Source of the DNA: Christiangramia flava JLT2011
GTDB lineage: Bacteria; Bacteroidota; Bacteroidia; Flavobacteriales; Flavobacteriaceae
Assembly: GCF_001951155.1 (NCBI RefSeq)
Contig: NZ_CP016359.1
Location: 3,372,001-3,436,000, forward strand
DNA length: 64,000 bases
Direction: 5' to 3'
The position numbers were made by a program, and so were the translations under genes. Shown here one piece after another: positions 17,534-26,649 of the stretch (position 1 is its first letter; each line of letters opens with the position of its first letter). The notes below the pieces were generated by a model, which searched no databases, was not told the origin of the DNA, and was given only the letters and a program-made list of their open reading frames with translations.

Positions 17534-19213
17534 ATGATAAAAAAAAACGTAAACAGAAGGAATTTTATACAAACTGCAAGCCTGGCAGCTGCAGGTTTCT
17601 ATGTAATGCCTTTTTTTGCCTCCTGTAAATCGGATGCCTCCACCCGGCATCCCGAGACCGTAAATAAAATGAACAAGGATTTTATTGCCGATTTAGATCT
17701 ACAACTTACCGCATTACCTTCCCAGACCGGCATCTATCCAGAAAGTAGTACCAAAACATATTCCTATAGAGCATCTATTATAAAAGGTAGTGAAGGTAAT
17801 TTACAAAATATAGAGGGTAGCTATTTAGGACCTGTTATTCGGGTAAAAAAGGGCGATAAGGTTAGGGTGAGGTATGAAAACCAGATTCCGGCCGAATCTA
17901 TTGTACATTGGCATGGCCTGCACGTGTCTCACGAGAATGATGGCCACCCAGAGCATGTAATAAGTGAAGGCGAAACCTATTATTATGAATTTGAAGTGAT
18001 GAACAGGGCTGGAACGTATTGGTTTCACCCACATCCGCATAAACATACAGGGGAACAGGTATATAAGGGACTGGCAGGATTGTTTATCGTATCTGATAAA
18101 GATGAAGAAAAATTAAATTTACCCCAGGGTGAATATGATATTCCCGTGGTAATCCAGGACAGGACTTTTAATGATAATAGGCAGCTCCAATACCTAGGTG
18201 ATGGAGAGATGGATCGAATGCAGGGTTTTTTAGGTGAGCAAATATTGATCAATGGTAAAATTGATAATACCCTGAACCTGGGCGCAAACGGGAAATATCG
18301 TTTAAGGCTCTTAAACGGTTCCAATTCCCGTGCCTATAAATTGGCATGGGATCACGGCGAAGCGATAACCGTATTGGGTGTAGATGGAGGTTTGCTTAAA
18401 GCGCCAAAAAGAATGCCTTATTTAATGCTAGGGCCGGCCCAGCGGATAGATGTTTGGTTGGATTTATCTCAACAGTCAGAAAATAGTCGTATTAAACTGG
18501 TCCATTTACCTATCCCACTGGAGATGATGGGTGGTGGCATGATGAATGGCGGGATGATGGGAAATAGCAGTAGCAATCACTTGCCTTATGACACTCAGTT
18601 TGATATTCTGGAAATAAAGGTGGGGGCTTCCGCAGAAAACAATGCTCAATTACCTGGTGAGCTCAGTTCTTTCAATACATTGGCAGCCACAGATGCCATT
18701 AATAAAAACAACCCCAGAACTTTCACTTTTGCTATGGGCGGAATGATGAAATGGACCATTAATGGGCGTATCTATAACGGCACTGAAGTAGCCGAAGAAG
18801 AGACTGTGAAATTAGATACTACCGAAATCTGGCGTATCAATAATGGAAACCAGTTTTCTTCAGATTCTGATGATGACAGCGGAATGATGGGTCGAGGAAT
18901 GCATGGCAATGGTGGAATGATGGGCGGTCAGGGAGGCATGGGTAATATGATGCAAATGCCACACCCGGTTCATATTCACCAGCTACAATTCAATATTCTT
19001 AACCGGAAGACTGAAGAAGTAGACCAGAAACTCTGGGAGCTTACTAAAGACGGTTTTATTAACGAAGGCTGGCAGGACAGTGTTTATCTATTGCCAGGTA
19101 TGCAAATGGATTTGATCATGCGATTTGAAGATTTTAAAGGATTGTTTCTCTACCATTGCCACAATCTGGAGCATGAGGATATGGGCATGATGAGAAACTT
19201 TAAAATAGTTTAG
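17534..19213 (+). CDS. Periplasmic multicopper oxidase (CopA/CueO-like)
   Basis: Oxidises Cu(I) to less toxic Cu(II) with O2. The start ATG at 17534 is chosen over an upstream TTG at 17453 because it gives a twin-arginine signal at once (NVNRRNFIQTASLAAAG), as expected for an enzyme exported folded with copper; mature length is about 530. All copper ligand motifs are present: HWHGLHVSH (about 125-133), HPHPHKH (about 164), HPVHIHQLQF (about 476) and YHCHNLEHEDMGMM (about 539), the last with the type-1 site. Two Met/Gly-rich insertions (about 330-350 and 445-475) resemble the Met-rich cuprous-ion sites of CueO. Neighbours are all copper genes. Confidence 0.94.
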   Translation: MIKKNVNRRNFIQTASLAAAGFYVMPFFASCKSDASTRHPETVNKMNKDFIADLDLQLTALPSQTGIYPESSTKTYSYRASIIKGSEGNLQNIEGSYLGPVIRVKKGDKVRVRYENQIPAESIVHWHGLHVSHENDGHPEHVISEGETYYYEFEVMNRAGTYWFHPHPHKHTGEQVYKGLAGLFIVSDKDEEKLNLPQGEYDIPVVIQDRTFNDNRQLQYLGDGEMDRMQGFLGEQILINGKIDNTLNLGANGKYRLRLLNGSNSRAYKLAWDHGEAITVLGVDGGLLKAPKRMPYLMLGPAQRIDVWLDLSQQSENSRIKLVHLPIPLEMMGGGMMNGGMMGNSSSNHLPYDTQFDILEIKVGASAENNAQLPGELSSFNTLAATDAINKNNPRTFTFAMGGMMKWTINGRIYNGTEVAEEETVKLDTTEIWRINNGNQFSSDSDDDSGMMGRGMHGNGGMMGGQGGMGNMMQMPHPVHIHQLQFNILNRKTEEVDQKLWELTKDGFINEGWQDSVYLLPGMQMDLIMRFEDFKGLFLYHCHNLEHEDMGMMRNFKIV

Positions 19214-19296
19214 CAAATACCGGAATCGAGGTTATCCTTGAAAGCTTAGTATTATTTAAAACAAAAACTTTTATCAACCATTTAAAACAAATTACA

Positions 19297-19902
19297 ATGA
19301 AAACAATTTTAAAAGTAACTTTTTTAGTAGGAACTATTGCGACATTCATAAGTTGTAATGCAACTTTTAATGCCAGCGAAGCGATGGAAACACAGCAAAA
19401 CAGAAATGCGGTTTATCAGGAAATCATCAGCAATCCGGCTCAATTCAATGAGCTTTTGGATCTGGCTGCCAACAATGAAATGGCAAAGAAAACATTGATG
19501 CAGAACCATATGCAAATGATGGAATCAGGGAAAATGGAAGCCATGATGAAGAAGAATCCTGAGATGAAGGAGAAAATGAAAAAAATGATGCAGGAAAAGA
19601 TGGAAAAAGATCCCGAAATGAAAGAAATGATGGGGAAAATGATGATGAAGAAAATGAAGGAAAATCCAGAAATGAAAGAAAAAATGATGCATGAGATGAT
19701 GCATTCCATGGAGAAAGATCCTGAATTCAGAAAAAAAATGATGCAGGGAATGATGAAAAAAATGAAAGAAAACCCTGAAATGATGAAGGAAATGATGGAA
19801 AAAATGCATGACGATCCTGAAATGATGGAAAAAATGAAACAACATATGGACAAATCCAAAAAAGAAGGGGAGAAGCATAAAGACCATAAACAGAAACCAT
19901 AA
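19297..19902 (+). CDS. Methionine-rich repeat lipoprotein, probable copper/silver sponge
   Basis: Of 201 residues, about 25 form a lipoprotein signal (ending TFISC). Residues about 80-195 are an almost continuous charged helix of imperfect repeats of the type KMKENPEMKEKMM, with Met making up nearly a quarter and Lys/Glu most of the rest. Such spaced Met motifs bind Cu(I) or Ag(I) in SilE/CusF-type proteins, but the sequence is not a recognised member of those families. It lies between the multicopper oxidase and a SHOCT protein, all on one strand. Periplasmic metal buffering is inferred from composition and position. The long antisense open frames here are only composition shadows. Confidence 0.75.
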   Translation: MKTILKVTFLVGTIATFISCNATFNASEAMETQQNRNAVYQEIISNPAQFNELLDLAANNEMAKKTLMQNHMQMMESGKMEAMMKKNPEMKEKMKKMMQEKMEKDPEMKEMMGKMMMKKMKENPEMKEKMMHEMMHSMEKDPEFRKKMMQGMMKKMKENPEMMKEMMEKMHDDPEMMEKMKQHMDKSKKEGEKHKDHKQKP

Positions 19903-19913
19903 TTTTTGAAATT

Positions 19914-20111
19914 ATGATGATGTACTGGTGGATTTTAATAGGAGCTGTTGTTCTGGCCGCGATTTTATTGCCCGTTAGTCGTTGGAAAACAAAGAATGAA
20001 AACAACCTCGAAGAGCCTTTGCAAATCCTTAAAAAAAGGTATGCAAAAGGTGAAATAAGTAAAGACGAGTTTGAAGAGCAAAAAATTATTCTTAAAAAAA
20101 ACAGATCATGA
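19914..20111 (+). CDS. Small SHOCT-domain membrane protein
   Basis: A 65-residue protein: one N-terminal membrane helix (WWILIGAVVLAAILLPVS) and a C-terminal SHOCT motif (LQILKKRYAKGEISKDEFEE), the short helical domain found at the ends of many membrane proteins. Its stop overlaps the start of the next (broken) DUF302 gene as ATGA, so they were translationally coupled. Single-helix SHOCT proteins are frequent in metal-resistance clusters of this group. Function is unknown; protein-protein contact at the membrane is the usual guess. Confidence 0.8.
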   Translation: MMMYWWILIGAVVLAAILLPVSRWKTKNENNLEEPLQILKKRYAKGEISKDEFEEQKIILKKNRS

Positions 20112-20493
20112 ATTACTATTTTAATAAACGATAAAAGGAGATTTTGAGCAGGTACTCGAAAAAGTTACCCAGGAACTCGAAAAAGAAGGTTTCGGGGTTT
20201 TAACCGAAATCAATGTTACCGAGACTTTAAAGAAGAAACTGGATGTAAATTTTAGGAATTATCGCATTCTGGGGGCTTGTAACGCTCCTTATGCGCATAA
20301 AGCATTAAAAGCAGAAGATAGGATTGGTACCATGCTACCATGCAACGTTATTGTTCAGGAAAAGGAAGCCGGGGAGATAGAAGTAGCCGCAGTTAACCCT
20401 ATAGCTTCTATGCAGGCCGTTGATAATGGAGATTTGGGTGAGATAGCCGAAGAGATTAAGGAGAAACTGGAAAAAGTTATTCATAATCTATAG
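20108..20493 (+). pseudogene. DUF302 protein gene with a one-base frameshift
   Basis: From ATG at 20108 the frame reads MNYYFNKR and meets a stop. A one-base shift after AATAAA restores a full DUF302 protein to the stop at 20493: IKGDFEQVLEKVTQELEKEG, then FRNYRILGACNAPYAHKALK and IGTMLPCNVIVQEKEAGEIE. Adding one A to the run (AATAAAACG) would give the expected start MNYYFNKTIKGDFEQ. The rest is unbroken, so this is a recent mutation or a homopolymer sequencing error. DUF302 proteins accompany metal and sulfur-stress genes; biochemical role unknown. The SHOCT gene overlaps its start. Confidence 0.8.
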
Positions 20494-20692
20494 TTTTTAT
20501 TGATTAGCTGTTTTTCTATCTTAAAAGTGCTTTTATCATCCTGTCCTGATGTTTAGGTAGTTTTAAGGTCGGCAAATTACCCTGATTTATCTTGAAATAA
20601 GATTCTGAACCGGGTCCAGAAAGAAGTTATTTTTCAGTTAAAAATACGTTACATACAAGCAATATTTTAATAAACCTTTAAAAATAAATATC

Positions 20693-20878
20693 ATGAAAAA
20701 ATTAAGAATTCTAATGTTGGTCTAATTTGTGGGAGCTTTTAATCTTACGATGCTCTCCTGCAGGGAAACTACTGAAGATGACCACGTTGATATGGAAATG
20801 GAACATGGAGAAATGGAAGATGATGATATGGAAATGGGTCATGATGAGTCTATGGACCATGACGATGAACATGAATAA
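20693..20878 (+). pseudogene. Small acidic Met/His-rich lipoprotein gene with an early in-frame stop
   Basis: ATG at 20693 starts a signal-like MKKLRILMLV, then TAA at 20723-20725, then the same frame continues as FVGAFNLTMLSC (a lipobox) followed by about 40 residues made of Asp, Glu, Met and His (repeats of the HGEMEDDDMEMGHD kind) to the stop at 20878. Without the stop it would be a 61-residue metal-binding lipoprotein. The stop needs one base change, so the loss is recent or an error. Readthrough cannot be excluded. Such mini-lipoproteins are common in this copper cluster type. Confidence 0.65.
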
Positions 20879-21032
20879 TAAGTTTGAGGAAAATGGAGGG
20901 ATGGTCTTAAGTATTAATTAGTTGAATTTCTTTTTCTCCCTCCTTTTCTTTCATTTTTAGCTTCTGTAATTATTACTTAATCAGGCCAATTATAATAGGA
21001 GACAGGTATTGGTTATTTTAAAATTAAATTTT

Positions 21033-21683
21033 ATGAAAAAAACCGTTCTTATATTTTTTTTGATGTTCTTACCCATACTGGGAGGGGCACAGGATGATGA
21101 GCACTATCATCATAACCATGAAGAAGATACGATCCAACAGGTTGACACTATAGATCTGGAGAAAGAAGTTAATGCATCAACCAAACTTGAAAATAATCAG
21201 GATAAACCAGTTAAAGCTAATCTGGATGACTTTCCTAACCTGCATCCTTTAGTAGTACATTTTCCAATAGTACTTTTACTTTTAGGTGGGATATTACAAT
21301 TAATTCAGCTTTTTGTACTTAAAAGGAACCTGGACTGGGTTATTCTTTTATGTGTCGGGACTGGTTTTATTGGAGCATATATTGCCGGAGTATATGCCCA
21401 CCCTCATACCCACGATCTATCTGAGATTGCTAAAAAAGTACTTGAACAACATGATAGGTATGCTGAATGGACCATCTATGCAAGTGCTTTAGGGGCTGTT
21501 TTAAAACTGGGAAGTCTTTTTCTTTTAAGGGAAAATAAGATTTTTGAAATATTGGTCTTCCTTGTTCTGGGATTTGCAGCCTATTCGGTTTCAGAAGCAG
21601 GACATTATGGTTCCCAGCTGGTATATATAGAAGGAGTGGGACCTCAAGGTGAATATCTCGAATCTGAAGGTCATGGACACTAA
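21033..21683 (+). CDS. DUF2231-like membrane protein with His-rich N-terminus
   Basis: The ATG at 21033 is preferred to the upstream start at 21009 because it opens a normal signal peptide (MKKTVLIFFLMFLPILGGAQ). A His/Asp-rich stretch follows (DDEHYHHNHEED), then a membrane domain with four helices beginning NLHPLVVHFPIVLLLLGGIL, which is the DUF2231 signature. Conserved His in HPLVVHFP and AHPHTHD hint at haem or metal binding; members sit beside cytochromes or metal genes. It stands alone between two gaps of about 150 bp. Function is unknown. Membrane location is certain. Confidence 0.8.
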   Translation: MKKTVLIFFLMFLPILGGAQDDEHYHHNHEEDTIQQVDTIDLEKEVNASTKLENNQDKPVKANLDDFPNLHPLVVHFPIVLLLLGGILQLIQLFVLKRNLDWVILLCVGTGFIGAYIAGVYAHPHTHDLSEIAKKVLEQHDRYAEWTIYASALGAVLKLGSLFLLRENKIFEILVFLVLGFAAYSVSEAGHYGSQLVYIEGVGPQGEYLESEGHGH

Positions 21684-21832
21684 AACCTGTATTTTCCTAC
21701 TTATATCATTTACTAAACATGGTTAGATATGGGTTTACAAAATAACTATACTTAAAAGTTAACCGTTACTAGTGTAATTTATATTGACAGGATTAAATTC
21801 TATTTAAAACGATTTGAGTAATAATTAATGAT

Positions 21833-22837
21833 ATGGCAATATTTCTGGCTTTAGGGCTCATTATTTATATAGCTACAGTACTGGATATTCTTCAAACAAC
21901 ATTGTCCATGCAAGGAGGAGGTTGGTTAACTAGCAGGTATTCTCATTTCTTCTGGAAGCTTTTTCTTTTCCTTTCAGGTAAGAACGGGAAGTCTAAAATT
22001 CTGGCACATGCAGGATATTTCTTACTGATTGCCATTGTACTTATTTGGGTGTTGTGCCTATGGCTGAGTCTGGTTTGTATCCTTTACTCTCAGCCTGGAG
22101 CTATTATAGATAGCACTACTAAAGTTGCGGCCAATATCTGGAAAATTATATACTATAGCGGTTTTACGCTTTCAACCCTGGGAATGGGGGATTATGTGCC
22201 TTCCGGGGATATATGGAGAGTATTGACGAGTATTTATTCATTCACGGGGCTTATTCTACTCACCATGTCTGTCACTTATTTTATACCGGTATTGTCTGCG
22301 GTAATAGATCAGCGCAAACTTGGTATTACGTTGGGTACGCTTGGAAGCAGCCCTGAGGAAATTGTTCTTACATCTTGGAATGGGAAGAATTTTGAACCAC
22401 TTATCAGTAAAGTAGATGCTTTATCAGATTCTATTATCAAATACAGTCAGCAACATCGTGCCTACCCGGTAATTCATTATTTTCATAATACCAAAGAGAA
22501 AAGCGCGATTATCCTTCAGCTAGCAAGACTTTACGAAGCTTTATTGATCATTTCAAACCAGGTGGACAAAGATAAAAGACCGGAATTTCAGAAGATCAAA
22601 CCACTGTTGATCGCCTACGAAAATTATTTTGAGGTACTTTCTGAAGTTACCCATATGACTGTGGAACCATCAGCACCTCCCGTTCCGGGTATCAAGAAGC
22701 TCTTAGATGCAAAACTAATTATCAATCTAAGTAAAAATGGTTTTTCAGGCGAAATAGAACACAACAGGCGAACTTTTATGACACTGGTACAACAGGATGG
22801 CTGGAACTGGGAATTGGTGGATATAAAAAATTCCTAA
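21833..22837 (+). CDS. Ion-channel-like membrane protein (two-pore-helix potassium-channel fold)
   Basis: A 334-residue protein with an N-terminal membrane part of about four helices and a soluble C-terminal half (about 165-334). The pore region reads YYSGFTLSTLGMGDYVPSG (about 106-124), the position of the potassium selectivity filter, but with TLGMGD instead of TVGYGD, so selectivity may differ. The following helix (TGLILLTMSVTYFIPVLSAV) is a normal inner helix. The soluble part is not recognised. There is no coupling to neighbours. Ion flux linked to metal stress is a guess; the channel fold itself is well supported. Confidence 0.75.
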   Translation: MAIFLALGLIIYIATVLDILQTTLSMQGGGWLTSRYSHFFWKLFLFLSGKNGKSKILAHAGYFLLIAIVLIWVLCLWLSLVCILYSQPGAIIDSTTKVAANIWKIIYYSGFTLSTLGMGDYVPSGDIWRVLTSIYSFTGLILLTMSVTYFIPVLSAVIDQRKLGITLGTLGSSPEEIVLTSWNGKNFEPLISKVDALSDSIIKYSQQHRAYPVIHYFHNTKEKSAIILQLARLYEALLIISNQVDKDKRPEFQKIKPLLIAYENYFEVLSEVTHMTVEPSAPPVPGIKKLLDAKLIINLSKNGFSGEIEHNRRTFMTLVQQDGWNWELVDIKNS

Positions 22838-22952
22838 TTATCAACATCTCAAAGTTAAAATCATTTAAAACTGAAAGGTCTTAGCATAATTCTGTAAGCG
22901 AATTTGAAGACTCATACTTAATTTAGATGAATCAACAATAAATTAATATATT

Positions 22953-23273
22953 ATGAGAAATGAAAAATTAATTAAGGCTTTAGGAAATTGTATTAATCAT
23001 TGTAATTATTGTGCAGATGCCTGTCTGGATGAAGACAATGTTAAAATGATGAAAGATTGTATAAGACTGGATAGGGTATGTGCAGAAGCTTGCTCTTCTT
23101 TAAGCCAGATCTTAGCAACTAAGTATGATGATGTTCAGGATCTGGTAGATTATTGTAAAAAGCTTTGTCAGGCTTGTGCGGATGAATGTGAAAAGCATGA
23201 TCATCAACATTGTAAAGATTGCGCAAAGGCCTGTAGAGAGTGCGTAAGTGCTTGTGAGGCTTATACAGCTTAA
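22953..23273 (+). CDS. Four-helix-bundle Cys-rich copper-storage protein (DUF326/Csp-like)
   Basis: Cytosolic protein of 106 residues with 17 Cys spaced mostly three or four apart along helices: CINHCNYCADAC, CIRLDRVCAEACSS, CKKLCQACADECEKHDHQHC and CAKACRECVSAC. This is the Csp pattern, where Cys line the inside of a four-helix bundle and bind many Cu(I) ions. No signal peptide, so it would store copper inside the cell. Length matches the family (about 110). A rho-independent terminator follows directly, so it is a monocistronic or last gene. It stands just before the broken copA. Confidence 0.9.
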   Translation: MRNEKLIKALGNCINHCNYCADACLDEDNVKMMKDCIRLDRVCAEACSSLSQILATKYDDVQDLVDYCKKLCQACADECEKHDHQHCKDCAKACRECVSACEAYTA

Positions 23274-23280
23274 TAGTATT

Positions 23281-23320
23281 ACCGCCTGAGATTTAATCTA
23301 TTAATTTTAGGCGTTTTTTA
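23281..23320 (+). terminator. Rho-independent terminator after the Csp-like gene
   Basis: The arms 23283-23293 and 23303-23313 pair over 11 bp (CGCCTGAGATT with AATTTTAGGCG, two G-U pairs), with a short A+T loop and a T6 run at 23314-23319. It lies 10 bp after the stop codon of the Cys-rich copper protein. Confidence 0.8.
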
Positions 23321-23429
23321 ATTCACTAGATTTAAATCAAATCGAAATTTCTTTCTTTCATCACTCCCTTAACTTTACAAAGTTTAATATCGTCTGAAAT
23401 TCCTAATTCAGTAAGTTTAAATCAAAAAG

Positions 23430-26029
23430 ATGAAACATACTTATAAAATTACTGGTATGACCTGCAATGGTTGCAGGTCACATGTAGAAAAATCCTTAAA
23501 CGAAGTCAATGGAGTCACTAAGGTTTCTGTTGATCTAAATAAGGAAGAAGCAGTGATTGAAATGAAGGAACATATTTCTTTGGAGAGATTTGAGCGTGCC
23601 TTAGAGGGAAGTAATTATAATATAATGATGCCGGGAAATACAGAGCAATCTGCCGGACAACTGATGAAACATTCTTATAAGATTACGGGAATGACCTGTA
23701 ATGGCTGCAGATCTCATGTTGAAGAAACCTTAAATACGGTGTCAGGTGTTGTAAATGCTGCTGTAAATCTTGAAAAAGGGGAGGCAGAGATCAGTATGAA
23801 AGAACACATTAAACTTGATGTTTTTGAAAAAGCCCTACAAGAGCACGGAGGAAATTATCATATCATGCTCCCCGGGGAGGAACAAGCAAAGCATAAGCAT
23901 CAGTCTGAAGATAAAACACCAAAAGGTAAAGGAACCGGCACATGGTATTGTCCCATGCATTGCGAAGGAGAAAAAACTTATGATAAACCTGGCGATTGCC
24001 CGGTCTGCGGAATGGATCTGGTGGAGCAAATGGATTTGAGTTCTCCTTCTTCAGAAGGGGATGAATATACCTGTCCCATGCATCCTGAAATAATAAAAGA
24101 TGAACCAGGAGATTGTCCTATTTGCGGGATGGATTTGGTTCCCAAAGAACCACAGAAGTCTGCTGAGGAAAAAGGTTATAAAACACTTTTGAAGAAATTC
24201 TGGATCGCAGTAGCATTTACACTTCCTATTTTCCTGATAGCGATGTCTGAAATGATTCCCGATAATCCAATGTATGACCTGGCAGATATGAAGATTTGGA
24301 ACTGGATACAGTTCGGACTTTCCCTGCCGGTGGTTTTTTATGCAACCTGGATGTTTTTTGAACGTGCTTACAGGTCCATTAAAACATGGAATCTGAATAT
24401 GTTTACCCTAATAGGTATCGGAGCGGGGGTAGCCTGGATATTCAGTGTGTTTGGTATGCTATTCCCCAATTTTTTTCCTGATCAGTTTAAGACGGAATGG
24501 TTGATGGGTTAGAAGAAACAATTTCCGTAGATAAGATTCAGAAAGGGGATGTTCTAAGAGTAAAGCCCGGCGATAAAATCCCGGTAGACGGGATCATCAA
24601 AAAAGGCAAATCCAGTATCGATGAATCCATGATCACAGGGGAACCGATTCCTGTAGATAAACAGGAAGGCGATAAAGTAAATTCCGGTACCATAAATGGC
24701 AATCAAAGTTTCACCATGACTGCTGAAAAAGTAGGAAATGAAACTCTGCTTGCGCAAATCATAAAAATGGTAAATGATGCCAGCAGGTCACGGGCGCCTA
24801 TCCAAAAACTGGCTGATAGAATCTCAGCCTATTTTGTGCCTATCGTGGTAATTATTTCTGTAGTAACCTTTACTGTATGGGCAATCTATGGCCCCGATCC
24901 TGCCTATGTTTATGCGCTTGTAAATGCTATTGCGGTATTGATCATTGCCTGTCCCTGTGCTTTAGGTCTGGCTACACCCATGTCTGTGATGGTAGGAGTT
25001 GGTAAAGGTGCAAAAAACGGGGTTTTGATTAAGAACGCCCGTGCGCTGGAAGAAATGAACAAGATCGATGTGCTTATAATAGATAAAACAGGAACTATCA
25101 CCGAGGGTAAACCTTCCGTAGAAAAAGTTGTTTCGGTTTCTTCAGAATATTCTGAAAAGGAGCTCACCCGCCTTATCGCTTCTGTAAATGCACAAAGTGA
25201 ACATCCGCTGGCTAATGCAACTGTTAATTATGCGAAATCGGAAAAAATTAAATATGGCGAAGCTTCAGAATTTAATTCGGTTACCGGGAAAGGAGTTACG
25301 GCCAATTTTGAAGGAAAACAACTGGCGCTTGGAAATGAAAAATTAATGCAGGCTAAAAATGCTGAAATTTCAGAAGAAATAAATAATCAGGTTACTGCGG
25401 AACAGGAAAAAGGGAAAACAGTTTCATATCTGGCAATAGATTCAATTATTGTAGGATTTGTAACCATTTCAGATAAGATAAAAAAAACCAGCAGGGAAGC
25501 ATTATTCGAACTTCAAAATGAAGGTATTAAGGTGATCATGCTTACCGGAGATAATGAGAAAACAGCTTCAGCCGTGGCAAAGGAATTAAACCTGGCTGAT
25601 TTTAAAGCGGGTATGATCCCGCAGAATAAAATGGAGGAAGTAAAAAAACTCCAGGCGGAAGGTAAAAAAGTGGCCATGGCTGGAGATGGTATTAATGATG
25701 CACCTGCACTAGCACAGGCGGATATTGGCATCGCTATGGGTACAGGAACCGATGTAGCGATTGAAAGTGCCGAGGTCACTCTGGTAAAAGGAGATTTAAA
25801 AGGAGTGCTTAAGGCAATCAAACTCAGCGAAAAAGTAATGCGGAATATTAAAGAGAACTTGTTTTTTGCTCTTATTTATAACACCCTGGGTGTGCCAATT
25901 GCTGCGGGTGTATTATATCCATTCTTTGGGTTATTACTTTCTCCTATGATCGCGGCTCTGGCCATGAGTTTTAGCTCGGTTTCAGTTATTGCCAATGCCT
26001 TGAGGTTAAGAGGAGCAAAATTGTTGTAG
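23430..26029 (+). pseudogene. copA: Copper-exporting P1B-1 ATPase CopA, interrupted by deletion and frameshift
   Basis: First part (23430-24512): two HMA domains with GMTCNGCRSH motifs, two heavy-metal-binding modules (YCPMH...CPVCGMDL and YTCPMH...CPICGMDL) and three or so helices. It ends in TEWLMG and a stop. Second part in another frame (from about 24497): [21 protein letters not shown] in place of the usual [24 protein letters not shown] and [10 protein letters not shown] to the end at 26029. Between the parts about 50-55 residues expected in CopA are missing, including the GQxLEARA helix. So it is a real deletion, not just an error. Two truncated products are possible but not a working pump. 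Other exporters (copB) remain. Confidence 0.85.
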
Positions 26030-26187
26030 AATATATTTAATCTAATTTTAGTGAGAGACACACGGATTATTTATAGTTATACGAAAATAGGATATCGAAA
26101 AATTTTAGTAACATATTAAACCATATAAAAATCTTCGATTCATTCTGCGTACCGGGCTTTTGCACACCCTGTGCATGTCTATTTGAT

Positions 26188-26195
26188 TATCTTTG
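26188..26195 (+). promoter_or_regulatory. Candidate -7 promoter element (TATCTTTG)
   Basis: TATCTTTG fits the Bacteroidota -7 consensus TAnnTTTG. A TTTG at 26159-26162 could act as the -33 element, but the 25-bp spacing is longer than usual. It would start transcription near 26202, just before the ATG at 26209 of the DUF6660-like gene that heads the Czc operon. Confidence 0.45.
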
Positions 26196-26208
26196 TAATG
26201 TGAAAATA

Positions 26209-26526
26209 ATGGCACTCATATTATCGCTTTACGTACTCGGACTTAATTTATTAGCCTGTAATGATAATGATACTTCTCAGTTGAATTCTGATTCAGAAGT
26301 AACAGTGATTGCTGCCCAGGATTTAGATTTCGACCATTCACATGATAAAGTAGTGGATTTATGCCCTCCTTTTTGTAGTTGTCATTGCTGCCATGTTCAC
26401 ACAGTAGATTTTGGTTCCTCACACTTCGAGCCTTTAATTGTGGAAATTCCATCTAAAGCTTTTGCTCATTTTGACAGTTCAGCGGAAGAACCTATTCTTT
26501 CCTTTTTAGATCCTTCAAAAGTTTAA
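26209..26526 (+). CDS. Small Cys/His-rich exported protein heading the Czc operon (DUF6660-like)
   Basis: Start chosen at ATG 26209; a GTG at 26200 in frame is also possible but lies at the predicted transcription start. The product (105 residues) has a hydrophobic start with lipobox-like LNLLAC, then acidic linker and a cluster CPPFCSCHCCHVH (about 64-76), likely a metal site. Proteins like this precede CzcA/CusA genes in many Bacteroidota and are carried as DUF6660; that assignment is from memory of its layout. A role in sensing or buffering the metal outside the cytosol is inferred. It is 120 bp upstream of the RND gene. Confidence 0.65.
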   Translation: MALILSLYVLGLNLLACNDNDTSQLNSDSEVTVIAAQDLDFDHSHDKVVDLCPPFCSCHCCHVHTVDFGSSHFEPLIVEIPSKAFAHFDSSAEEPILSFLDPSKV

Positions 26527-26649
26527 TTCAGTTTTCAAAGGATAGTTATATCCTTTCCTGTCCTGAAGTCCTATAACTTCTTCAGACCAGTATATCGACT
26601 CTCTCTACTTAGGGAATATCGAGATGTTTAACTGAATTAATTTTTTTAT

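Noticed and set aside
19440..19887. Two long minus-strand open frames (139 and 120 codons)
   Set aside because: They are antisense to the Met/Lys/Glu-rich repeat gene and consist almost only of Phe, Ile, His and Ser; this is the mirror of ATG/AAA/GAA codon use, not a protein.
20727..20921. 64-codon open frame on the plus strand
   Set aside because: It is a shifted frame over the small lipoprotein gene; the lipobox and acidic Met/His pattern is in the other frame.
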